From positions 1-6,625 of the forward strand of contig JAQUAC010000127.1 in NCBI GenBank assembly GCA_028687415.1: a DNA stretch of 6,625 bases. Direction: 5' to 3'. Each line of letters opens with the position of its first letter. Position 1 is the first letter of the stretch. The notes beneath the pieces are model-generated. The model was not told the origin of the DNA and searched no databases. It was given only the letters and a program-made list of their open reading frames with translations. The stretch comes from Acidocella sp. (GTDB lineage Bacteria; Pseudomonadota; Alphaproteobacteria; Acetobacterales; Acetobacteraceae). Both the position numbers and the translations under genes were made by a program. Below are positions 1-5,580 of this stretch, one piece after another.

Positions 1-163
1 ATTTGGGGGTGGTGTAGGTGTAGGCCTTGCGGGTGTCTGGCCGGTCCGGCACGCCGATACAGATCATGATCCGGACAATGATGCCGGAAAATATGGCCAG
101 CCCCGCCATGAGGGCGAGGTGGCGGGGCAGTGCGAGCAGGCCAATGGCGGTTGCGGAGTTCAT
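1..163 (-). CDS. WecA/MraY-type polyprenyl-phosphate sugar-1-phosphate transferase, N-terminal fragment
   Basis: This reading frame starts at an ATG (complement of 161-163) and leaves the window at base 1 after 54 codons, so only the N-terminus is visible. Residues about 15-37 form a hydrophobic segment (LALMAGLAIFSGIIVRIMIC), a likely first membrane span. It is followed by GVPDRPDTRKAYTYTTPK at residues 37-54. That layout, a first helix and then a D-R-P-x-x-R-K-A-x-T-x-x-T-P-K loop, is the N-terminal signature of the WecA/MraY/RfbF-like family, which transfers a sugar-1-phosphate from a UDP-sugar to undecaprenyl phosphate at the inner membrane. The family usually has His where Tyr48 stands and Pro where Thr51 stands. 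The catalytic aspartates lie outside the window, so activity and sugar specificity cannot be judged. No clear ribosome binding site precedes this ATG, and a start at the in-frame ATG at 109 would cut into the first helix. The gene is divergent from ugd, and the family fits a polysaccharide locus. Confidence 0.6.
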   Translation of the reverse strand, partial: MNSATAIGLLALPRHLALMAGLAIFSGIIVRIMICIGVPDRPDTRKAYTYTTPK

Positions 164-208
164 GCGCAGCGAACCATGGCGGAAAGTACCGAAAATTTGA
201 AGATGCCG

Positions 209-236
209 TTTTTCCTGCACTCTCCCCGTGCAAAAA
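209..236. repeat. imperfect inverted repeat in the divergent intergenic region
   Basis: TGCAC (216-220) and GTGCA (228-232) are perfect complements separated by 7 bases. The arms are extended by TTTTT (209-213) on the left and AAAA (233-236) on the right, with two unpaired C bases (214-215) in the left arm. It could be an operator for a dimeric regulator or a small hairpin in the ugd leader. A 5-bp core is short enough to arise by chance. Confidence 0.3.
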
Positions 237-290
237 GACTTGCCGGAGCGGGGCGGCCACGCCAGAACCAGCAATAAGTCCAGCGTACCA

Positions 291-294
291 GGAG
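291..294 (+). promoter_or_regulatory. ribosome binding site of ugd, decides the TTG start
   Basis: GGAG lies 8 bases upstream of the TTG at 303-305. The GTG at 228, which would add 25 residues, has no such motif upstream. Confidence 0.75.
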
Positions 295-302
295 TTTCCA
301 GC

Positions 303-1616
303 TTGAAGATTGCAATTATCGGCGGCGGCTATGTCGGGCTGGTCTCGGGTGCCTGTTTTGCCGAGTTCGGTGTTTCCGTCGCGGTGGTGGAAGCGGATGA
401 GACCAAGCGGCAGATGCTGCTGGCGGGGCAAATTCCCATTTATGAGCCGGGGCTGGACAAGCTTGTGGCCGGTAACGAGGCCGCCGGACGGCTGACATTT
501 CCGGCCACGTTGGAAGAGGGCATCAAGGACGCGGAGGCGGTGTTCATCGCCGTCGGCACGCCGACGCGGCGCGGGGATGGCCATGCCGACCTGACCTATG
601 TATTCGCCGCCGTGGAGCAGGTGCTGCGCACGCTGGACCATCCCGCCGTGATCGTGACCAAATCCACCGTGCCGGTGGGCACCGGGCGCAAGATTAAAGA
701 CATGGCGCGGGAGCTGCGGCCTGATCTGGCCGTGGAGGTTGCCTCCAACCCTGAGTTTTTGCGCGAGGGCAGCGCCATCTCGGACTTCATGCGGCCGGAC
801 CGCGTGGTGGTGGGGGCGGATAGCGAGCAGGCGCGCGAGGTGCTGCGGCGGTTGTACCGGCCGCTTTACCTCATCGAGGCGCCGATTGTGTTCACCGGGC
901 TGGAGACGGCGGAGCTGATTAAATACGCGGCCAATGGCTTTCTGGCGATGAAGATCACCTTCATCAATGAAATGGCCGACCTCTGCGAGAAGGTGGGGGC
1001 GGATGTGAACGACATCGCCCGGGGCATCGGGCTGGATGGGCGCATCGGGCGGAAATTCCTGCATGCGGGGCCGGGTTTTGGCGGCTCCTGCTTCCCTAAG
1101 GACACGCTGGCGCTGATGCGTATCGCGGAGGAGGCGGGGGCGCCGTCGCGGCTGATCCAGTCCGTGGTGGCGGTAAACGATGCGCGCAAGGAGGCCATGG
1201 CCGCCCGCGTGGTGGCGGCCTGTGGCGGCGATGTGGCGGGCAAGACCATCGCGGTACTGGGCCTGGCCTTCAAACCCGAAACGGATGACATGCGTGAGGC
1301 GCCCTCCCTGCCGCTGGTGCGCGGGTTGATCTCGCGCGGGGCGCGGGTGAAGGCGTTCGACCCCGAGGCAATGCTCCAGGCCCGCCCGCTGCTGCCCGCC
1401 GACGTGGTGCTGACGGCGGATGCGGCGGAAGCCTTGACCGGGGCAGACGCGCTGGTATTGGTGACGGAGTGGAACGAATTTCGCGCCCTGGCCCCCGTGA
1501 AGCTGAAAGAGCTGATGCGGGGGAATATCATCATCGACCTGCGCAACGTGTTCGACCCGCAAGCCCTGCGCGCCGCCGGTTTCGTCTACTCCGGCATTGG
1601 CCGGGCCCAGCCCTGA
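303..1616 (+). CDS. ugd: UDP-glucose 6-dehydrogenase
   Basis: The enzyme oxidises UDP-glucose to UDP-glucuronate in the cytoplasm with two NAD+, supplying acidic sugar for capsule, exopolysaccharide or LPS. Counting from the TTG at 303 the protein has 437 residues, a normal family length, and begins MKIAIIGGGYVGL with the Rossmann GxGxxG at 7-12. Glu30 at the end of strand 2 should bind the NAD ribose. Other family motifs are YEPGL (47-51), VGTPT (84-88), STVPVGT (121-127), NPEFLREG (149-156), ELIKYAAN with Lys207 (204-211), and the catalytic loop GPGFGGSCFPKD (256-267) with nucleophile Cys263. GLAFKPETDDMREAPS (320-335) marks the C-terminal UDP-binding domain. All key residues are present, so it should be active. 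The start is set by GGAG 8 bases upstream and by alignment of the Rossmann strand with the N-terminus. An in-frame GTG at 228 would add a 25-residue polar leader not typical of the family. The gene probably heads the plus-strand operon; the next gene begins within about 10-40 bases of its stop. UDP-mannose or UDP-GlcNAc dehydrogenases are relatives, but the motifs fit the UDP-glucose group best. Confidence 0.96.
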   Translation: MKIAIIGGGYVGLVSGACFAEFGVSVAVVEADETKRQMLLAGQIPIYEPGLDKLVAGNEAAGRLTFPATLEEGIKDAEAVFIAVGTPTRRGDGHADLTYVFAAVEQVLRTLDHPAVIVTKSTVPVGTGRKIKDMARELRPDLAVEVASNPEFLREGSAISDFMRPDRVVVGADSEQAREVLRRLYRPLYLIEAPIVFTGLETAELIKYAANGFLAMKITFINEMADLCEKVGADVNDIARGIGLDGRIGRKFLHAGPGFGGSCFPKDTLALMRIAEEAGAPSRLIQSVVAVNDARKEAMAARVVAACGGDVAGKTIAVLGLAFKPETDDMREAPSLPLVRGLISRGARVKAFDPEAMLQARPLLPADVVLTADAAEALTGADALVLVTEWNEFRALAPVKLKELMRGNIIIDLRNVFDPQALRAAGFVYSGIGRAQP

Positions 1617-1626
1617 TCCCACCAAT

Positions 1627-3357
1627 ATGCAACTCGAACCGCAAGGATTACCGCCTTTGAACGCTGTTCACACGCATTATCCGGATTTCGCCAACCCCGA
1701 GCTGCTTGAAAAGATTCCGCTTTCGGCACGGACAATCCTTGATGTCGGCTGTGCGCAGGGGGCGCTGGGGGCGAATTATCTGCGGCGCAACCCAAACTGC
1801 CGGGTGCTGGGCATAGAGCTGGACGAGGAAGCCGCCGACCATGCGCGGCAGCGGATCACGGACGTATTCTGCGGCGATGTGGAAAAATACCCTATGCCGT
1901 TCAGCGTGCCGGAGGGGATCGACTGTATCGTCTATGGCGACGTGCTGGAGCATCTGGTGGACCCGTGGGCGGTGCTGGCCGAACACGCGAAATACCTCTC
2001 GCCCCAGGGCACCGTTCTGATCTGCATGCCCAATGTCGAGCACTGGTCCTTCGTGGCGCGGCTGCTGACCGGGGCATTCGACTACGAAGAGCAGGGGCTG
2101 CTGGACCGCACGCATCTGCGCTGGTTCACCCCACGCATGATGGGCAAGGCGCTGACCGATGCCGGGTTGCAGCTCTCGGACATCGCGCCGAGGCCCGTTG
2201 CCACCGAGCAGGGGGAGAAGTTCGTGAACGCGCTGGCGCCGGGGCTGAAGGGCATCGGCGTGGACCCGCAGGAGTACATGAACCGCTCCGGGCCGCTGCA
2301 ATTCATCTGGCGCGCGCGTAAATCCGCGCCGCCGCGCATGGAGCTGAGCGCTACCATGCTGACGCCGCAAGGCGGGGTGAGTGATGTGCGCGTGGTCGAG
2401 CCCGTGCGCGCGCTGCTCACCGACAGCGCCTTCTTCGGCCAGATCCAGCCCGAGGCAAATTTGCGCCCGGCCTTGCAGGACACGCCGCACATCGCCGTGC
2501 TGCACCGCCCGCTGCTGCTGGGGGAATCCGGGCTCGCGCGCATCCGCGCCTTGCTGGAAAAAGGCTATATCGTCGTCAGTGAATTCGACGACCACCCGAT
2601 GTTCATGAAAGAGCGCGGGGTGAACCTCGAAGAGCTGCTGACCTTCCGCGCCGTGCACGCGATCCAGACCAGCACCCTGGCACTGGGCCAGGCTTTGGCG
2701 ACGGAGAACCCCGAGGTGGCGGTGTTCCAGAACGGTATCTTCGAGCTGCCGCAGCCGCGCAACTTCCGGGATCCGGAGCATCTGACGCTGTTCTTCGGCG
2801 CACTCAACCGCGGGCCGGACTGGGCGCCGTTAATGCCAGCGCTGAACGAGGTGGCGCGCGCCGTGGGCGAGCGGCTGAAATTCAGCGTGATGTTTGACCA
2901 GGCGTTCTACGACGCGCTGGAGACCCCGCATAAGCACTTCGCCCCGATGGCGGATTACGCCAACTACATGCAAATGCTGGGAGAGGCGGACATCTCCTTC
3001 ATGCCGCTGGCCAATACGGAGTTCAACCTCGCCAAATCCGACCTGAAGTTCATTGAGGCCAGCGCCGCGCGCGTGGCAACGCTCGCCAGTAACGTGATGT
3101 ATGAGAACAGCGTGCAGGACGGCAAGACCGGACTGCTGTTCCGCAACCCCTTGGAGCTGCGGGCCGGACTGCTGCGGCTGCTCGCCTACCCGGAGGCAAC
3201 ACTCAGGATGGCCAACGCGGCGCGCCACTATGTGGCCACCGAGCGCATGCTGGCATATCAGGTGGAGGCGCGGACCGGCTGGTATCGCAGCCTGTGGGAC
3301 CGGCGCGAGGCGCTGAACGCGGCGCTGCTCCAGCGCGCGCCGGAGCTGTTCGCCTGA
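1627..3357 (+). CDS. bifunctional SAM-dependent methyltransferase / GT4-like glycosyltransferase
   Basis: From the ATG at 1627 the protein has 576 residues in two parts. Residues about 30-230 form a class I SAM methyltransferase: motif I LDVGCAQG (38-45), acidic residues after strand 2 in GIELDE (62-67), GDVLEHL (104-110) and MPNVEH (134-139), ending with a RTHLRWFT segment (161-168) common in Methyltransf_11/23-type enzymes. Residues about 285-576 resemble a GT-B, family 4-like glycosyltransferase: a VSEFDDHP strand (317-324), QTSTLAL (347-353), QNG (368-370), GALNRGPDW (391-399), and FNLAKSDLKFIEASAARVA (466-484) with donor-site Glu477, then DGKTGLLF (498-505). The two halves are joined by a region (230-285) with no motif I recognise. 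No signal peptide or membrane segment is seen, so it should act in the cytoplasm on lipid-linked or nucleotide-linked sugar. Acceptor, donor and methylation site are unknown. The start is uncertain: ATG 1627 lacks a good ribosome site, whereas an in-frame TTG at 1657 has AAGGA 9 bases upstream. Either leaves both domains intact. A TTG at 1597 overlapping ugd is less likely. Confidence 0.88.
   Translation: MQLEPQGLPPLNAVHTHYPDFANPELLEKIPLSARTILDVGCAQGALGANYLRRNPNCRVLGIELDEEAADHARQRITDVFCGDVEKYPMPFSVPEGIDCIVYGDVLEHLVDPWAVLAEHAKYLSPQGTVLICMPNVEHWSFVARLLTGAFDYEEQGLLDRTHLRWFTPRMMGKALTDAGLQLSDIAPRPVATEQGEKFVNALAPGLKGIGVDPQEYMNRSGPLQFIWRARKSAPPRMELSATMLTPQGGVSDVRVVEPVRALLTDSAFFGQIQPEANLRPALQDTPHIAVLHRPLLLGESGLARIRALLEKGYIVVSEFDDHPMFMKERGVNLEELLTFRAVHAIQTSTLALGQALATENPEVAVFQNGIFELPQPRNFRDPEHLTLFFGALNRGPDWAPLMPALNEVARAVGERLKFSVMFDQAFYDALETPHKHFAPMADYANYMQMLGEADISFMPLANTEFNLAKSDLKFIEASAARVATLASNVMYENSVQDGKTGLLFRNPLELRAGLLRLLAYPEATLRMANAARHYVATERMLAYQVEARTGWYRSLWDRREALNAALLQRAPELFA
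1643..1647 (+). promoter_or_regulatory. possible ribosome binding site for an alternative TTG start (1657)
   Basis: AAGGA stands 9 bases before an in-frame TTG at 1657-1659, which would start the methyltransferase-glycosyltransferase at LNAVHTHYPDF, just before the conserved domain. The ATG at 1627 has no comparable motif. ugd upstream also uses TTG, so this start deserves equal weight. Confidence 0.45.
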
Positions 3358-5561
3358 TGAAGGGTACCAGCCGGAAGATCCGGGTTGCCGAGCATATCGA
3401 GGTTGAGTGGCTGCAGGGGCGGACCGCCGAGACCGTGTGCCCGAACTGCGGAATGGCGGGGCCAGTGCAGCAAATACTGGCCACGGACTACACGCCGCCG
3501 GGGGCCAGCCACCGCTTTGTGCTGCAAGTCTGCCCACATTGCGGGGGCCGCTTTGTCGATAACATGCATACCATGGATTATGCGGCTGATGCGCTAATCG
3601 AGCTGGGCTGGCATAGCTACCAGGCGCAGATCGGCGCCGGGATCTGGCCGATCTCGGCGCCACTGACACGGATCAATAAGCCCGCAGGGGCAAAAGTGCT
3701 GGAAATCGGCGGGGCTTATGGCTTCGGGCTGGATTTCTGCGTGCGGGCGCGGGGCTGGCGGGGCGAGGGGTTTGACCCCTCCCCGCTCGCCGCCTTTGGG
3801 GCGCGGGAGCTGAGGCTGGATATCCGGCAGGATTATTTCACCGAAGGCAACCTCGCCGAAGGGCCTTGGGATGTCATCATCTCCACCGAGGTGATTGAGC
3901 ATCTGGAGGAGCCGCCGGCATTTCTGCGACTGATGCGCCGGGCCATTACCGATGACGGCATTCTGGTGCTGACCACACCGGATGCGGAATGGATCACCCC
4001 GGCACTGGCGCCGGCGGAGCTGATTTCACTGATCTCACCGGATGCGCATCTGATCCTGCAAACGGCGCAAAGCCTGCGGATAGCACTGGAGCAGGCCGGG
4101 TTCGCGCATGTGGTGGTGGTGCGGGAGTCGATGACGCTGATCGCCTATGCCTCACCCGCCCCCTTCACGCTGAACGAGGACATGGCGGCAGGGCGGGCCA
4201 GCTACCGGCAGTATCTGGCAGGGCGGGCGGCGCTGGCCCCGGCGGGGAGCGATGTGCAACTGGGCTTTGCCGGGCGGGCGCTGTTCGAGGCCAGCAACGA
4301 CGCCGACATTGCGGGCGTGGATGCCGCCTGGGCCAGCTTGCGGGCGGGCACCCTTGAGCGCTTCGGCTATGATTTGGAGACTTTATCCGCCTTGCCGCCG
4401 GGCTGCGCGGAGGCGAGCCTGTCCGGGCTGGCGATGAAAATTCCGCTCGGGCTGGGTATGATTCTGTATAGCTTGGCCATGCACAGGCTCGGTCAGGGCG
4501 AGAGCCGGAGCCACCTGCGGCCGTTGTTCCAGCTTGCCGCCGACGCGGTGGCGGCCTTGCAGCAGGCGCTGGCCCAGCGCTCTCTGGGGGATGGGCTTTC
4601 GGATAACATCGCCCTGATTATACGGGATGAGCTGCTGCTCTGCGCCTCCGAGGCGGGCGAGCCCGGGAGCGTGGCCGGGCTGGTGGCGCGCGGCGATACC
4701 GTGATCGGGTGGCGCGGCTTTGTGGCACTGGTGAATACCGGGCAATTCGAGCAGGCCGGGGCGTTGCAGGCCGGGCTGCTGGGAGACATGCCAGGCGCGG
4801 AGATTCCCGCCGGGCTGCGGCGGGACGCGCTGCTGAGCTTGGCCAATTTCCATCTACTGGCGCCGGAGGGCGATGCCGGGCACGTGTTCGCCTATGCCGA
4901 GGCGCTGCGCGCGGATGGGGAAAATGTGGATGAGATGCTGCTCGGCGCCTTCACCCGGCTGGTGAACGCCGGCCGCCATGAGGAGGCCGAAGCCCTGGCG
5001 GCTGCGCAGCCCTGCCTGCAAGCGCTTGATGCACAACAGGGCCAGGCAGCGGCGGATGCGCGCCTGGCCATGGTGATACTGGATTTGCAGCGCGGACGCA
5101 CCGAGGCGGCCCTGAGGCGCCTTGCCAAGCTGGGGCAAGACGGCGCCGATGCCGGATTGCAGGACAGGCTGTGCGTGGATGCGTTCGTGCGGCTAGTGAA
5201 TGACAGCGCCTTTGCTGCCGCACGGCAGCTGCTGCCCCTAGTGGAGCCTGTATCGCTAAAAGCACGCCCGCCCTTTTCCCCGGCGGAGCGGGATGCGCTG
5301 TTCGCCAGCGGGATTCTGTTCATGCAGGAAAAGGATGATTGGCGGCGTGGCGCGGTCAGATTCGCCAAGTTGCGCGACGAGATGGTGAAATGCACGCCCG
5401 AGGGCGAGACGCCGCAGGCGCTGTTCTGGCCCGCTTTGCGCGGCGAAGCGGTGGTGCTGTTCAATCTTGGCCGGGCCGAGGAGGCGACCGCCTTGCTCAC
5501 GGCCTTTGTCCCCCTCTACCCCGGCGCACCGGACGATTTACGGCAATTGATCGAAAAATAA
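3357..5561 (+). CDS. zinc-ribbon SAM-dependent methyltransferase with C-terminal TPR-like repeat domain
   Basis: The 734-residue protein has three parts. Residues 28-63 carry two Cys pairs, CPNCG (28-32) and CPHCG (59-63), which should bind one zinc; this N-terminal ribbon is typical of a group of sugar-modifying methyltransferases. Residues about 110-265 form a class I SAM methyltransferase: motif I VLEIGGAYGFG (114-124), GFDPSP (138-143), STEVIEHLEEP (176-186) and LTTPDAEW (205-212). The rest, about 270-734, is Ala/Leu-rich and helical, with three diverged copies of a roughly 77-residue unit from 454 to about 686. No membrane span or signal peptide is seen. Its target is unknown; a sugar of the locus's polysaccharide is inferred from context, and the helical tail may bind protein partners. 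The ATG at 3357 shares its A with the TGA of the preceding gene, so translational coupling is likely; GGAG at 3342-3345 is 11 bases upstream. An in-frame start at 3294 inside the previous gene would add 21 unconvincing residues. The methyltransferase call is strong; the role of the tail is open. Confidence 0.85.
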   Translation: MKGTSRKIRVAEHIEVEWLQGRTAETVCPNCGMAGPVQQILATDYTPPGASHRFVLQVCPHCGGRFVDNMHTMDYAADALIELGWHSYQAQIGAGIWPISAPLTRINKPAGAKVLEIGGAYGFGLDFCVRARGWRGEGFDPSPLAAFGARELRLDIRQDYFTEGNLAEGPWDVIISTEVIEHLEEPPAFLRLMRRAITDDGILVLTTPDAEWITPALAPAELISLISPDAHLILQTAQSLRIALEQAGFAHVVVVRESMTLIAYASPAPFTLNEDMAAGRASYRQYLAGRAALAPAGSDVQLGFAGRALFEASNDADIAGVDAAWASLRAGTLERFGYDLETLSALPPGCAEASLSGLAMKIPLGLGMILYSLAMHRLGQGESRSHLRPLFQLAADAVAALQQALAQRSLGDGLSDNIALIIRDELLLCASEAGEPGSVAGLVARGDTVIGWRGFVALVNTGQFEQAGALQAGLLGDMPGAEIPAGLRRDALLSLANFHLLAPEGDAGHVFAYAEALRADGENVDEMLLGAFTRLVNAGRHEEAEALAAAQPCLQALDAQQGQAAADARLAMVILDLQRGRTEAALRRLAKLGQDGADAGLQDRLCVDAFVRLVNDSAFAAARQLLPLVEPVSLKARPPFSPAERDALFASGILFMQEKDDWRRGAVRFAKLRDEMVKCTPEGETPQALFWPALRGEAVVLFNLGRAEEATALLTAFVPLYPGAPDDLRQLIEK
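4716..5414 (+). repeat. three diverged ~77-residue tandem TPR-like protein repeats
   Basis: Within the zinc-ribbon methyltransferase, each unit opens with an aligned helix: GFVALVNTGQFEQAGAL (454-470), AFTRLVNAGRHEEAEAL (531-547) and AFVRLVNDSAFAAARQL (609-625). Each continues to a second aligned helix: DALLSLANFHLL (490-501), DARLAMVILDLQ (567-578) and DALFASGILFMQ (646-657). The spacing is 77 and 78 residues for the first helix and 77 and 79 for the second. The Leu-Val-Asn core and the G-x-x-E-x-A turn fit paired TPR-like hairpins. The copies are clear at protein level; DNA identity looks low, suggesting old duplication. Confidence 0.7.
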
Positions 5562-5568
5562 GATATAT

Positions 5569-5572
5569 GAGG
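5569..5572 (+). promoter_or_regulatory. ribosome binding site of the RgpF-family gene
   Basis: GAGG lies 8 bases before the ATG at 5581 and supports it over the in-frame ATG at 5593. An ATG at 5567 overlaps the motif but its frame ends after five codons. Confidence 0.7.
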
Positions 5573-5580
5573 CTTTGCCG

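Larger units (their letters stand above)
164..302. promoter_or_regulatory. divergent intergenic region, presumed promoters for both flanking units
   Basis: This 139-bp stretch separates the minus-strand WecA-like gene from the plus-strand ugd operon, so the promoters of both should lie here. It is locally AT-richer than its surroundings around 185-240. A TTGAAG at 197-202 could act as a -35 box for the plus strand, but no acceptable -10 box follows at 16-18 bases, so no promoter is assigned. The region also holds an inverted repeat (209-236) and the ugd ribosome binding site (291-294). Its regulatory role is inferred from gene orientation only. Confidence 0.45.

Noticed and set aside
197..225. 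Sigma-70-like promoter with TTGAAG at 197-202
   Set aside because: The sequence at the matching -10 position (about 220-225) is CT-rich and does not resemble TATAAT, so the box alone is not enough.
216..236. Reading the TGCAC/GTGCA dyad as a transcription terminator
   Set aside because: It sits between two divergent gene starts, its stem is only 5 bp with little GC, and no gene ends toward it.
228..302. N-terminal extension of ugd from GTG 228
   Set aside because: No ribosome binding site before the GTG, and the 25 added residues do not resemble the family, whose Rossmann strand normally begins at the start codon.
866..1546. Minus-strand open frame of 226 codons opposite ugd
   Set aside because: Ser/Ala/Arg-rich shadow of a well-conserved gene; no motif and no ribosome site supporting it.
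1597..1626. TTG 1597 start for the methyltransferase-glycosyltransferase, overlapping the end of ugd
   Set aside because: The added MAGPSPDPTN has no conserved character, and better starts exist at ATG 1627 and TTG 1657.
1648..2781. Long open frame on the minus strand (377 codons)
   Set aside because: It lies wholly opposite the methyltransferase-glycosyltransferase gene. Its Arg/His/Gln-rich translation shows no domain and is typical of the antisense frame of GC-rich coding DNA.
2830..3669. Minus-strand open frame of 279 codons spanning the junction of two plus-strand genes
   Set aside because: Low-complexity Arg/Pro/Ser-rich translation with no recognisable motif; both plus-strand genes beneath it have clear domains.
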